Both the position numbers and the translations under genes were made by a program. 64,000 nt of DNA from an uncultured Myroides sp. (GTDB lineage Bacteria; Bacteroidota; Bacteroidia; Flavobacteriales; Flavobacteriaceae), in assembly GCA_913777665.1 (NCBI GenBank), contig CAJYTF010000053.1, positions 1 to 64,000 on the forward strand, written 5' to 3'. Below, piece by piece: positions 35,840-44,887 of the stretch. Position 1 is the stretch's first letter; every line of letters starts with the position of its first letter. The notes below the pieces were generated by a model. That model did no database searches. It worked only from the letters and a program-made list of their open reading frames with translations, and had not been told where the DNA came from.

Positions 35840-37258
35840 CTAAAATTTGTTCTCTACTTCAGCAGCTTCCAACAATAAATAGTGCATATCGGTATTTTTC
35901 ATAAACGGTTTGTGCAGATGATTTCCCGGACCAAACATTGCAACTTCCACATAATCTGCTGAGTGATCCATCGAAATCCATCCAACTGAATTGTATTTTT
36001 TTTGAATTTCGGCGAACGCACTAAAAGGTAAATGCTTATAATTGTACAATCCGTCATCGCCCTTTTTCAAACCATTGTAGTATGATGCTATGGTTTTGGT
36101 TTCTTCATCGTTTAACTCCACATTTATCGAACTTTTAATAAACTCCTTTATCTGACTTTCAGATTGATTATTCTTTATATTGTTTAAAATATATTCGTTC
36201 GTAAAATTGTATTTAGCTAAACTATCGAAATGCTCGTTTGCATATTTTCCGTAGATCATACCCGGATTTGCATTTCCGTGATCGGTAGTAATTACAACCA
36301 ACGTATTTTTATCTTGTTCGGCAAATTTCATAGCTACAGCAATGGCTTCATCAAACTGCAATTGTTCGTGAATTAATGCCGAAACATCGTTTGCATGTGC
36401 CGCCCAATCTACTTTTCCAGATTCAACCTGCAACACAAATCCTTTTTTATGATCTTTCATTTGATTGATCGCAACCTCTGTCATTTCAGCCAAAGTCGGA
36501 ATTGTATTTGTTAATTCTGCTGATTGTTTTCTGTCGATTTGATACGGAAATGCATCAAAATCAAAAACACCTAACAATTTTTTAGATTTATCTGTATTCT
36601 TTAAATCTGATTTATTTTTTGCGACCACATAATTTTGCTGTGCAAAAGCAGTGAACATGTCTTTTTTATCCTTACGATGTTCACCAGCAAAATATTTTTG
36701 TCCGCCACCTAACAAAACATCGTAACCAATTCGTAAATATTCTTCGGCGATTGCAGATTGATCGTTTCTACTTTTTATAGCAACGGTAAATCCTGCCGGA
36801 GTTGCGTGTGTAATTGGAACCGTTGTAACACAGCCCGCTTTTTTACCTTTTGCTTTGAATTTTTGCCAGATTGGCATATTTTCTTCGCCAGACGGACTAA
36901 TATTCAACGAACCGTTATTTACACGAGCGCCACCACCCCAAGAAGAACTTGCCGCAGCAGAATCGGTAACGATTGATGAAGCCGAAGCCATATCCATTAT
37001 TCCGCGAGAAACTCTGTTGTCTATATAAAGTTGCAGCCAGTTACTGTTTTTGCCAAGTATGCGGTTAGAGTACATATTTGCAAGGTTCAGTGTTCCGGAA
37101 CTCATACCGTCGCTTACCATAAAAATAATGTTTTTGGCTTTTTTATTGGTTGAATTTATTGATATACCGTTATTACCTGCAAAAGTATCGATTGGATTTA
37201 CCAATGTTGATCCCAATGCAGCCAAGCTTCCTAATTTAAAAAAACTTCTTCTTTTCAT
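35840..37258 (-). CDS. Alkaline phosphatase with Tat signal
   Basis: 472 residues. The N-terminus KRRSFFKLGSLAALGSTLV is a twin-arginine signal, so the enzyme is exported folded. Metal and catalytic motifs of the PhoA superfamily are present: MVSDGMSSG (Asp50), VTDSAAASSSWGGG with expected nucleophile Ser100, VESGKVDWAAHAND, ITTDHGNANPG and MDHSADYVEVAMFGPG. It hydrolyses phosphomonoesters outside the inner membrane to release phosphate, which the pst operon in this window could import. It lies 14 bp upstream of pabA, so cotranscription is possible. Confidence 0.92.
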   Translation of the reverse strand: MKRRSFFKLGSLAALGSTLVNPIDTFAGNNGISINSTNKKAKNIIFMVSDGMSSGTLNLANMYSNRILGKNSNWLQLYIDNRVSRGIMDMASASSIVTDSAAASSSWGGGARVNNGSLNISPSGEENMPIWQKFKAKGKKAGCVTTVPITHATPAGFTVAIKSRNDQSAIAEEYLRIGYDVLLGGGQKYFAGEHRKDKKDMFTAFAQQNYVVAKNKSDLKNTDKSKKLLGVFDFDAFPYQIDRKQSAELTNTIPTLAEMTEVAINQMKDHKKGFVLQVESGKVDWAAHANDVSALIHEQLQFDEAIAVAMKFAEQDKNTLVVITTDHGNANPGMIYGKYANEHFDSLAKYNFTNEYILNNIKNNQSESQIKEFIKSSINVELNDEETKTIASYYNGLKKGDDGLYNYKHLPFSAFAEIQKKYNSVGWISMDHSADYVEVAMFGPGNHLHKPFMKNTDMHYLLLEAAEVENKF

Positions 37259-37275
37259 TTTTGAAATATTTTATA

Positions 37276-37283
37276 CAAAAATA
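37276..37283 (-). promoter_or_regulatory. Candidate -7 element for the alkaline phosphatase gene (minus strand)
   Basis: On the minus strand TATTTTTG fits TAnnTTTG exactly and lies 17 bp upstream of the phosphatase ATG. It coincides with the T run of the lysA terminator, so one element may end one transcript and start the next. No clear -33 box. Confidence 0.35.
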
Positions 37284-37304
37284 GGCAAACTATACGTTTG
37301 CCTA
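37277..37304 (-). terminator. Terminator of lysA (minus strand)
   Basis: TAGGCAAAC (37282-37290) and GTTTGCCTA (37296-37304) form a 9-bp stem with a 5-nt loop; on the minus strand it is followed by five T. Confidence 0.75.
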
Positions 37305-37338
37305 CTCTATACATATTAAATAAATGTTACTTAAATCT

Positions 37339-38548
37339 TTAGTCAAAATTAACCGCAATCTGGTTTTGAAGCAGATCTTCCATGGTTTCACGTTTTCTAA
37401 TTAAATGAACAGTATCGTTATAAACCAAAACTTCTGCAGGTTTAAAACGTGAATTATAGTTCGATGTCATTGAGAAACAGTAAGCACCTGCATTGTGGAA
37501 ACACAAAATATCCCCTTCACTAATTTCAGCAATTTTACGATTGCTTGCAAAAGTATCTGTTTCACAAATGTATCCAACAACAGAATAAAAACGCTGTTTC
37601 CCATCGGCATTTGAGATGTTTGTGATATGATGATACGAATTGTAAAACATTGGACGAATTAAATGATTAAATCCAGAATCTACCCCCCGAAAAAACGGTT
37701 GATGTTGTTTGTTTAACCACATTTACTTTAGCTAAAAAATAACCCGCTTGTGAAACTAAAAACTTACCAGGTTCAAAAACCAAGGTTAAGTCTTTACCGT
37801 ACTCTTTACAGAATTCATTGAAACGAACCGTTAATTTTTCGCCCAATTCTTCAATATCCGTTTCTAAATCACCTTCTTTATATGGAACTTTGAAGCCACT
37901 TCCGAAATCAATAAAATCAAGGTTTTTGAATTGTTTAGCGGTTTCAAACAAAATTTCTGATGCATATAAAAATACTTCAATATCTAAAATATCAGAACCC
38001 GTGTGCATGTGGATTCCGTTTACCTTCATTTTAGTATTTTCGATAATTCTTAAAATATGAGGTGTTTGATGAACTGAAATTCCGAATTTACTGTCGATAT
38101 GACCAACAGAAATATTGCTGTTTCCACCTGCCATAACATGAGGATTGATACGTACACAAACCGGAATGTTGGGATGTTTTGCACCAAATTGTTCTAAAAT
38201 AGAAAGATTATCAATGTTAATATGAACGCCTAATTGTACAGCTTCTTCGATCTCTTCCAACGAAACTCCGTTTGGCGTAAACATGATGTCATCTGGAGAA
38301 AAACCTGCTTCTAATCCTAATAAAACTTCTTGTATAGATACGGTATCTAACCCACTGCCCTTCTTCTTCAACAACTTTAAAACGGAAATGTTGGTTAATG
38401 CTTTAGCCGCATAATTGATTTTTAATTTTTTTACCTGTTTAAACGCGTCCTGTAAACGTTGAAATTGATTTTCAATTGTGTTACCGTCATAAACATACAC
38501 CGGACAGCCATATTGCTGTGCAATGTTTAATAATAAATTTGTATCCAT
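37339..38548 (-). pseudogene. lysA: Diaminopimelate decarboxylase LysA, interrupted by a frameshift
   Basis: LysA converts meso-diaminopimelate to lysine with PLP. The first frame (38548 down to 37667) carries YAAKA with PLP-lysine 49, the glycine-rich GSGFKVPYKEGD, and EPGKFLVSQAGYFLAKVNVV, then runs out as FSGGRFWI. The rest (GVDSGFNHLIRPM, CETD, NAGAYCFSMTSNYNSR) is intact in another frame, overlapping about 37680. Removing one C from the plus-strand run of six at 37683-37688 restores a continuous 402-residue protein of normal length. The break is therefore a +1 in a homopolymer, beside a run of six A. Either the gene is newly broken or the sequence has an error. Confidence 0.9.
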
Positions 38549-38574
38549 TTTTTTTAAAATTGTTGTTGAAGATG

Positions 38575-38582
38575 CAAATTTA
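38575..38582 (-). promoter_or_regulatory. Candidate -7 element for lysA (minus strand)
   Basis: On the minus strand TAAATTTG matches TAnnTTTG exactly, 26 bp upstream of the lysA ATG at 38548. No convincing TTTG at -33. Confidence 0.4.
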
Positions 38583-38668
38583 TAATTATTAGTGAAAAAC
38601 GCCGTTTTTTAGAAATATTATTTAAAAAATTATGTAAGATTTATTTTAATTGAAAAATCTGCAAGTAA

Positions 38669-39166
38669 TTATGGTTTTATTGATTTTAAGAAGTTTAATA
38701 CTTTTGATTCATTGTAACCTTTACCTTCTTCTAAACTTCCACTTTCCTGAACTTTTAAAACTTTACCGCTGCTGTTTAAAACAATAAAAAATGGATAGCC
38801 TAATTTATTGCCATTTGGAGCATATTTTTTAAAAACAGCTTCGTTTTTATTTTCTTTTGAAAAATTTAAGTGATAGTATAAAAAATTGCTTTGTAATTCC
38901 TTTTTAACTTTTGCATTTGTTTTAATGAAATCATTAAAAAGTAAACACCAACCGCACCAATTTCCACCAGCTTGTAGAATTACGTTTTTCTTTTCTTTTT
39001 TAGCTTGTTTTAATAAAGCATCAATTTTTTGTTGGGCATTATCGTTTGGATTGTATGGTTTTTCTAATGATTTTTTTTCGGAAACTGTATTGTTTGTTTG
39101 AGCTGTTGCATCAATTGAAATAAAAAGAAATCCGATAAAAAATAAGGAAAATATATAGTTTTTCAT
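38669..39166 (-). CDS. Exported thioredoxin-fold protein (CGWC)
   Basis: 165 residues: signal peptide (cleavage near DATA-QT, about residue 22), then a thioredoxin domain with active site WCGWC (about residue 72) and the cis-Pro region YPFFIVLNSSGKVL. The layout resembles the DsbD-gamma/thioredoxin_7-like group of periplasmic disulfide reductases. A reducing partner is not adjacent. It is a single gene between lysA and the LytTR operon. Confidence 0.82.
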   Translation of the reverse strand: MKNYIFSLFFIGFLFISIDATAQTNNTVSEKKSLEKPYNPNDNAQQKIDALLKQAKKEKKNVILQAGGNWCGWCLLFNDFIKTNAKVKKELQSNFLYYHLNFSKENKNEAVFKKYAPNGNKLGYPFFIVLNSSGKVLKVQESGSLEEGKGYNESKVLNFLKSIKP

Positions 39167-39210
39167 TGTTTAAAATTTTAATCTAAATTAGTGATTATTT
39201 TTAAATGAAA

Positions 39211-39948
39211 TTACCTACTAATCCATTCTTTAAATGCCTGAACCTTTTCTCTGCTTACAATAATTTCTTCTTCTTTATAATTATTCAAATTGATTTTTAA
39301 ACGAGAATTGCTATAAACACTTATTTCTTTTATTGCTTTTAGGTTGATGATGAATTGACGATTTACTCTAAAAAAACATTCTTTATTAACTTCTTTTTCA
39401 ATAGTTTCCATACTATCATCTAAACTAAAAGATCTATTTTCAACCGTTGTTAAAAAACTACTTTTAAAGGCGCTGTAAAAACATTCAATATCATTAACAT
39501 CAATAATTTTTATGATATTTCCGGTTTTAACAACAAATCGTTTTTTAAAATTGCTGCTGTAAATAGTGTTTAAACTTTGCTGATTAAAAATTGTTTTATT
39601 CTGTAATGATAAAAACTTTTCAATAGCTGTCTTTAACTCGGTTTCGTCAATTGGCTTTAGCAAATAATCAATACTATTCAATTTAAATGCCTTTAAAGCA
39701 TATTCATCATATGCAGTTGTGAAAATGACAGAACTCTTAATTTCTACCTGTTCAAAAATTTCAAACGATAAACCGTCGGACAATTGAATATCAACCAAAA
39801 CCAAATCGGGATGTTCGTTCTGTAAAAACCATTCGATACTTTCTGTTACCGATGATAACACGGCAATGACTTCACAATGCAGGTTTTCAACCTTACGGTT
39901 TAACAAGCGTGCAGCCGGTTTTTCGTCTTCAATAATAACAATTTTCAT
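39211..39948 (-). CDS. LytTR-type response regulator
   Basis: 245 residues: a receiver domain (acidic patch IEDE at 6-9, phosphoacceptor Asp53 in LVLVDIQL, conserved Lys in DYLLKPID) and a C-terminal LytTR DNA-binding domain (about 150-245: FFRVNRQFIINLKAIKEI and EIIVSREKVQAFKEWI). It is the last gene of a four-gene minus-strand operon with its LytS-like kinase. Its ATG touches the stop of the 2TM gene. Target promoters are unknown. Confidence 0.9.
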   Translation of the reverse strand: MKIVIIEDEKPAARLLNRKVENLHCEVIAVLSSVTESIEWFLQNEHPDLVLVDIQLSDGLSFEIFEQVEIKSSVIFTTAYDEYALKAFKLNSIDYLLKPIDETELKTAIEKFLSLQNKTIFNQQSLNTIYSSNFKKRFVVKTGNIIKIIDVNDIECFYSAFKSSFLTTVENRSFSLDDSMETIEKEVNKECFFRVNRQFIINLKAIKEISVYSNSRLKINLNNYKEEEIIVSREKVQAFKEWISR

Positions 39949-40247
39949 TACTGTTTGTTTTTAAAGGCATTTCGTTCTTCATCCATATACTGTTTAATTT
40001 TTCGGTTTTCCCAATCTTTGTTCAAAAAAGGAATAAAATTAAAGGTATTTGCAGCGTGCGAAAACAAGCCTATTCCCCAGCCTATTAACGGAAATAAAAA
40101 CCAATAATTTCCATCATTATTAATTAAAGTAATGATTATAAAAAAAGAATTTACACAAATATAAACGATTAAATGTACGTAGAATTCCTTTACTTTTTTA
40201 ACGCGTTTTTTTGCTTTTAAAAGCTCTAACTGATTATAATTTTCCAT
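39948..40247 (-). CDS. 2TM-domain protein
   Basis: 99 residues with two transmembrane helices (about 23-45 and 55-75) flanked by a basic N-terminus (KAKKRVKKVKEFYVHLIVY) and the WENRKIKQYMDEE tail, the pattern of the Bacteroidota 2TM family. It overlaps the kinase gene by 14 nt and shares its last base region with the regulator start. The kinase itself ends in a related 2TM domain, so the two probably associate in the membrane as one signalling module. Confidence 0.8.
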   Translation of the reverse strand: MENYNQLELLKAKKRVKKVKEFYVHLIVYICVNSFFIIITLINNDGNYWFLFPLIGWGIGLFSHAANTFNFIPFLNKDWENRKIKQYMDEERNAFKNKQ

Positions 40248-41550
40248 GATTTCTGTTTTTATTAATTTGTTTGTTAATCATTTTATTTTCCCAATTCTTT
40301 AAGAAATTTATTGTTTTAACTCCGTTTATTAGTAATGCGAATAGCATAAATAAGGTAATGGCTAACGACCATTTAAAAGTTGGCAGATAGAAAAAATTTA
40401 CTACGATAGCTAAAGGAATAAACACAATTGCTGAAAATACCGTAACATAAAATTCTTTTAGCTGATACATTCTGTCATACGCATGGTTGAAGATTTCTTC
40501 GGTAAATTGATCTTGCTGAAAACTGAATAAAGATTCGCCTGAAATTAGCGGAAGTTTTACAATATAATGCTCATTTGTTTGTTGAATATCGATATTTAAA
40601 TTAGATACTAAATTGTAGCGCTGCATAATATTTTGCAATCCAATTCCGGTGGATTTTTCAAAAGTTTGCTTTTTTTGATAAGAATTTTGAACAACCAGAT
40701 AATTTTCTTCCTTAAATATATCAATCTGTAACGGTTTTTGGTCTGATATAATGTTGTGTTTTATGGCATTTTCTAACAAAAGCTGTAAACTTAAAGGAAC
40801 AATTCTAAAATCGTTCATATCGGCATCTGTTTTAAAATTGATGATAATTGCTTCTTCAAAACGCATCTTTAAAAGTGAAACATATAATTTTGCAAAATTC
40901 AGTTCTTCTTCAACCGAAATTAGATTTTTATCTTTTTGATCTAAAACATATCGATAGATCTTCGAAAGCGCTACTGTAAATTCCTGCGCTTTTTTTGGAT
41001 TTTCTTCGATCAACGAACTCAAAACATTCAAAGAATTAAACAAAAAATGCGGATCTAACTGATTTTTCAAAGTTTCAAACGAAGCAGTTGCTTTTATAGC
41101 GATATCTTTTTGCTGCGTAACTTCAATTTTATCTTTTCTACGAATTAACAAAACAATATATACTGTTGTTGATATGGTCATTGAAAACCAAAGCATAAAC
41201 GTTGAGTTATTCTTGATAAATTCAAAAGCGGCTGCAGCTGTTTTCCCTGTAACAAATACCAACCCTAAAAATTCTAACAATAAAACAACCGATGCTGTTA
41301 GAATATTTACTAAAATACCGCCAACCACAAAGTTTTCTAAACTTTTTTTACGTTTTAGGTAATAATCAGACAGAACTAGCGTGTTTGCAAGATAAATTCC
41401 AAACGTATATGTAAACACATTTATAAACTGCTTTACAAAGCCAAAACCGTTGTATTTTGCGCCATATTCATAATTTATGGCTACTACAGTAACATAACAT
41501 ATTAGTAATATTATCGAAAATTGTTTTAAGTGACGTAATAAATCTTTCAT
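40234..41550 (-). CDS. LytS-like sensor histidine kinase with C-terminal 2TM domain
   Basis: 438 residues. Four N-terminal membrane helices (to about residue 135) form the sensor; the PF06580-type kinase core has the phosphoacceptor His168 in NQLDPHFLFNSLN and an HATPase with N-box LLLENAIKHN and G-box STGIGLQNIMQRY. Unusually, a further domain of about 75 residues follows (from about 362: YQLKEFYVTVFSAIVFIPLA) with two membrane helices and a WENK tail, similar to the separate 2TM protein encoded next. It pairs with the LytTR regulator at 39211. The ligand is unknown. Confidence 0.85.
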   Translation of the reverse strand: MKDLLRHLKQFSIILLICYVTVVAINYEYGAKYNGFGFVKQFINVFTYTFGIYLANTLVLSDYYLKRKKSLENFVVGGILVNILTASVVLLLEFLGLVFVTGKTAAAAFEFIKNNSTFMLWFSMTISTTVYIVLLIRRKDKIEVTQQKDIAIKATASFETLKNQLDPHFLFNSLNVLSSLIEENPKKAQEFTVALSKIYRYVLDQKDKNLISVEEELNFAKLYVSLLKMRFEEAIIINFKTDADMNDFRIVPLSLQLLLENAIKHNIISDQKPLQIDIFKEENYLVVQNSYQKKQTFEKSTGIGLQNIMQRYNLVSNLNIDIQQTNEHYIVKLPLISGESLFSFQQDQFTEEIFNHAYDRMYQLKEFYVTVFSAIVFIPLAIVVNFFYLPTFKWSLAITLFMLFALLINGVKTINFLKNWENKMINKQINKNRNHGKL

Positions 41551-41553
41551 AAT

Positions 41554-42201
41554 TTAAAGTTTTATGGTTTTCATTTTTCTTACCCAAAAAATAATATACG
41601 GAATACCAATTAATGTAGGCGCCAACCAAACCACTAAGTTACTAATGCTTAATCCTGCTACAATAAATGCGGTTATCGATGTTATAAAAGCACCAACCAT
41701 TCTTCCAATATGGTTAATTATATAAACTTTGTTATTTGTTGTAAAGTTTTTAAATGCTTTAAAATCTCTGCTGGTCATAAACAAACCAATGCTACCAAAA
41801 AAGAAGTACAATTTCCATAAATTGTTATCTTTTACAAAACAAATAATTCCTAAAATCAGCATTAAAAAAGCAATACCACACATGGTATACGAAATACTTT
41901 TATCAACAGCATTCGCCTTGCTTTTTATTGATGCTTTTAAAGTTAATGCTCTGTTTCCTGCCAAAACCATGTAAATAGTAAAAACACCAATTAAAAAAAG
42001 AAACATATTTTCGTGCCCCGGAAAACTAGCTACAATTAAAGAAAGTAAACTACTTGTTATCATACTAACTGAGAATATCTTTCCCCATAATTTATGTACT
42101 TTTCCGCCCTTACGAACTAAAATACTTATAATGCCTGCTATTAAACCTAATCCGCCAAAAAAAGCGTGAATGTAAATAAGTGTTTTTATTAAATTTTCCA
42201 T
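41554..42201 (-). CDS. DUF2306-like membrane protein
   Basis: 215 residues with about seven transmembrane helices and the N-terminal IHAFFGGLGLIAGIISILV followed by RKGGKVHKLWGKIFSVSM, with a conserved His in the first helix and another in the GHENMF loop. This fits the DUF2306/heme-binding-like membrane family seen in Flavobacteriia. It is the first gene of the operon with the LytS-like kinase (3 nt apart) and may be its sensor partner; that role is inferred. Confidence 0.65.
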   Translation of the reverse strand: MENLIKTLIYIHAFFGGLGLIAGIISILVRKGGKVHKLWGKIFSVSMITSSLLSLIVASFPGHENMFLFLIGVFTIYMVLAGNRALTLKASIKSKANAVDKSISYTMCGIAFLMLILGIICFVKDNNLWKLYFFFGSIGLFMTSRDFKAFKNFTTNNKVYIINHIGRMVGAFITSITAFIVAGLSISNLVVWLAPTLIGIPYIIFWVRKMKTIKL

Positions 42202-42357
42202 TGTTGTTTTTAATTATTAAGTCAAAAGTAAGGCAAGATTATTCACGCAAAAACTAAAAGTCGCCGAATTGTCGATTTTACCTTCCCAACCGTAAATTTT
42301 ACCTTCATAAACAAAAAAAAGAAAAATTAAAAGCCAAAAAAAATCAATATTAAATAG

Positions 42358-42365
42358 TAAATTTG
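42358..42365 (+). promoter_or_regulatory. Candidate -7 element for the pRiA4b ORF-3-like gene
   Basis: TAAATTTG fits TAnnTTTG exactly and lies 18 bp upstream of the ATG at 42384. No clear TTTG at -33. Confidence 0.35.
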
Positions 42366-42383
42366 CTATCAAATATAAGAATC

Positions 42384-42932
42384 ATGGTTTACAAATTTCG
42401 CGTTATTTTAGATGCTGAAGATGATGTTTTAAGAGACATTGCCATTAAAGATACAGATACTTTAGAAGATTTGCACAACACGATTATCAACGCTTTCGGT
42501 TTTGATGGTATGGAAGGCGGATCGTTCTTTTTGTGCGATGACAACTGGGAACAACAAGACGAAATTATGTTGTTTGATATGGGCGATGTTCCGGGTGAAC
42601 ACAAAACAATGAGCGATTTTAAACTGAACGATCTGTTGTATGAAGATCAAACAAAAATTCTTTACATATACGATCCGTTTGTAAATTGGACGTTCTTTGT
42701 AGAATTGGCTGCAATTGAAAGTGAAGACGATTCGGAAGAAAAAGAATTACCCGCTCTACTTTTTGCGCACGGCGTTTTACCTGAAGATGCACCTGTTAAA
42801 AACTTCGATGATCCTATTTCTAAAGACGATATTTACGGCGATTTTGATGATGATTACGACGATGAAGATTTTGATATGTTTGACGGTGATGAAGGTTTTA
42901 ACGAATTTGATTACGACGATAACAATTATTAA
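42384..42932 (+). CDS. Plasmid pRiA4b ORF-3-like family protein
   Basis: 182 residues. The N-terminal 120 residues (MVYKFRVILDAEDDVLRDI, a LEDLHNTIINAFGFDG helix, KILYIYDPFVNWTFFVEL) match the pRiA4b ORF-3/IS1096-passenger-like fold, a ubiquitin-like domain of unknown function. The C-terminus is extremely acidic (DDDYDDEDFDMFDGDEGFN), a feature seen in flavobacterial members. Despite the plasmid and transposon family name, nothing here suggests a mobile element. The frame opens earlier, at 42363, but the ATG at 42384 begins the domain. Confidence 0.8.
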   Translation: MVYKFRVILDAEDDVLRDIAIKDTDTLEDLHNTIINAFGFDGMEGGSFFLCDDNWEQQDEIMLFDMGDVPGEHKTMSDFKLNDLLYEDQTKILYIYDPFVNWTFFVELAAIESEDDSEEKELPALLFAHGVLPEDAPVKNFDDPISKDDIYGDFDDDYDDEDFDMFDGDEGFNEFDYDDNNY

Positions 42933-42941
42933 TAAAGATTT

Positions 42942-43030
42942 GTCATTCTGAATGAAACGAAGTGCAATGAAGAATCTTAAACAGATTCCTCCTTCAGCCT
43001 GTACTGAACTTGTCGAAGTATCGGAATGAC
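42942..43030. repeat. REP-like palindromic element (GTCATTCTGA family)
   Basis: The ends GTCATTCTGA (42942-42951) and TCGGAATGAC (43021-43030) are reverse complements at 9 of 10 positions, with an inner AGAATCT/AGATTC stem near 42971-42988. The GTCATTCTGAA...GAAGAATCT pattern is a familiar dispersed element in Bacteroidota intergenic DNA. It resembles the element at 15940. Confidence 0.75.
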
Positions 43031-43106
43031 ATAAAAAACAACATATAAATTAACTAAGAGAAAGCCAAACGGTTTTCTTTTTTTACCTATAAACAGTACA
43101 AACGCT

Positions 43107-44165
43107 ATGATTAATTTATTTAATACCCAGATAGAATCTTTGTCTATTCACCGAGTTGGGAATAAAAGCCGCGCCGAAGCTATTTTTCTGTCTGAAAACA
43201 CTTTTAACGTTAACGACGAAATTACGCCGCTTTTAAAAGAATATTTTTTTAAGCCTTTTCGCGAAAAAGAAGAAAACTACTATCAGTTTGCACACGATGT
43301 TGATTTAGATTACAACGACATGTTTAATTTTGCCAACGAAATTTTTGCAAACCCAAGCAGTGTTCACGAAGTTTCTAAAAAAATCACCAAACATTTATAT
43401 GAGCAGTCAAACCATCCGCATATTAAAAACGGAGAGGTTTATGTAACTTATTTAACGCATATCACTATTGATAACAATCCGGTTGATGCGATTGGTATTT
43501 TTAAAAGCGAATTAAAGTCTGATTTTTTACAGTTCGAAGAAAACAACAGCAACCTGGAAATGGTGCTTCAGCAAGGAATTAATCTGAATAAATTGGATAA
43601 AGGCTGTATCATTTTTAATTATAAGAAAGAAGAAGGTTACAAAATTTTAACTATTGACAGTAACCGATACGATGCACGTTATTGGTTAGAACATTTTTTA
43701 TCGGTGGATGCTTTTCAGGATGAAAACTTTATGACAAAAAAATACTTGAAGTTTGTTCAGGATTTTGCTAAAGATGTGGTTTTACCTGCCGAAGATAAAA
43801 AAGAAGAGGTGATGTTTATGAACCGATCTGTAAATTATTTTGCAAAAAATGATGAGTTTGAAGAGCAAGGTTTTATTAATGAGGTAATTGATAATCCTGA
43901 TTTGCAGTCTGAGTTTAAAAACTACAAAACAGATCGTGCAGAAAAATACAGCATAGAAGATGTTTCTAACTTCCCAATTGCAAACAACGCGGTTTCTGAT
44001 GTTCGTAAAAAAATTAAAAACGTTATTAATTTAGATACCAACGTACAAATTAAGTTAGATTTCATTAACCCGGAATCTGCCGAAAAATTCATTGAAAAAG
44101 GCTGGGACGAAGAAAAACAAATGTATTACTACCTTGTTTATTTTAATAAAGAACAAAAATCTTAA
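43107..44165 (+). CDS. Nucleoid-associated protein, YejK/NdpA-like
   Basis: 352 residues of the PF04245 family. Recognisable parts are the N-terminal IHRVGNKSRAEAIFLSE, the central GIFKSELKSDFLQ and LDKGCIIFNYKKEEGY, and a C-terminal domain with VSDVRKKIKNVINLDTNVQI. In E. coli the related YejK is a nucleoid-associated protein. Single gene with its own terminator. Confidence 0.8.
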   Translation: MINLFNTQIESLSIHRVGNKSRAEAIFLSENTFNVNDEITPLLKEYFFKPFREKEENYYQFAHDVDLDYNDMFNFANEIFANPSSVHEVSKKITKHLYEQSNHPHIKNGEVYVTYLTHITIDNNPVDAIGIFKSELKSDFLQFEENNSNLEMVLQQGINLNKLDKGCIIFNYKKEEGYKILTIDSNRYDARYWLEHFLSVDAFQDENFMTKKYLKFVQDFAKDVVLPAEDKKEEVMFMNRSVNYFAKNDEFEEQGFINEVIDNPDLQSEFKNYKTDRAEKYSIEDVSNFPIANNAVSDVRKKIKNVINLDTNVQIKLDFINPESAEKFIEKGWDEEKQMYYYLVYFNKEQKS

Positions 44166-44167
44166 CG

Positions 44168-44195
44168 AAAAAGCTTCCTATTTTGGAAGCTTTTT
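44168..44195. terminator. Terminator between the nucleoid protein and the 44178 gene
   Basis: AAAAAGCTTCC (44168-44178) pairs with GGAAGCTTTTT (44185-44195) around TATTTT. It serves convergent genes. Confidence 0.8.
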
Positions 44196-44840
44196 GTTTC
44201 TTATAAATATTGATGCAATTGTAATTAAAAAGAATATAATATAAGCACTATAAATAATCTTGTTTTGATTAAACTGATTTTTAAAACTGTTTATAAATGA
44301 TATAAACTTACTTTCTGTTTCATCTACTCCTCCGAAATATCCACCTGAGCATTGGTAAAATATTAAATCTTCATTATCTATTTCTGATTCTTTAGTATTG
44401 GGATCCCAATCTCTTCCTACAAAATACATCGTGTTATTGTCTAATGTATATATTTCAACATTTCTTTCATTAAAAATATTCAGTACTTCGATAAATTCGT
44501 TATAGGTTGCGTTTTCTTCAAAATGAATTTTCATCCCATTAATGGTATCCATTGTTTGAACAACATCATTTACAAATTGGTCGATGTATTTGAAAGTGTT
44601 TTTTGAATTTTTATCATTATTTAAATGGACATCTTTGTAAATCCGTGTTTTAAACTCATTCTGACCATAATTTACATGATCATACTTTTTAGTCATTGTT
44701 TCAATCTCTGCGAAATCAATATTATAAAATGGATGCGCAGATAGCTTTGTAAAATAATCATACTTATTCATATACCAAATGCTTAAAATTGGTAAAAGAA
44801 TAATAGAGAATATTCCTGGTATGTAGTATATTTTTTTCAC
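44178..44840 (-). CDS. Membrane protein of unknown function (GTG start)
   Basis: 220 residues with a membrane helix at each end (IFSIILLPILSIWYM, about 10-24; YSAYIIFFLITIASIFI, about 196-212) and a polar, probably extracytoplasmic domain of about 165 residues between. The GTG at 44840 gives MKKIYYIPGIF and has no better alternative. The shape (N-terminal anchor plus soluble domain) resembles small envelope proteins such as ExbD, but I see no diagnostic motif. Its upstream DNA closely resembles that of the 45283 gene. Confidence 0.55.
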   Translation of the reverse strand: MKKIYYIPGIFSIILLPILSIWYMNKYDYFTKLSAHPFYNIDFAEIETMTKKYDHVNYGQNEFKTRIYKDVHLNNDKNSKNTFKYIDQFVNDVVQTMDTINGMKIHFEENATYNEFIEVLNIFNERNVEIYTLDNNTMYFVGRDWDPNTKESEIDNEDLIFYQCSGGYFGGVDETESKFISFINSFKNQFNQNKIIYSAYIIFFLITIASIFIRNKKLPK

Positions 44841-44854
44841 AAAAGAAAAGATAC

Positions 44855-44887
44855 AAAAAAACTTTCCTATTTGGGAAGCTTTATTTT
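44855..44887 (-). terminator. Terminator of the PH-domain gene (minus strand)
   Basis: CTTTCC (44862-44867) pairs with GGGAAG (44873-44878) with one wobble and outer A/T pairs; on the minus strand a T run follows. The loop TATTT and flanks resemble the hairpin at 44168. Confidence 0.6.

Noticed and set aside
42384..42932. Transposon passenger gene because of the pRiA4b/IS1096 family name
   Set aside because: No transposase, terminal repeats or target duplication nearby; the family is widespread on chromosomes.
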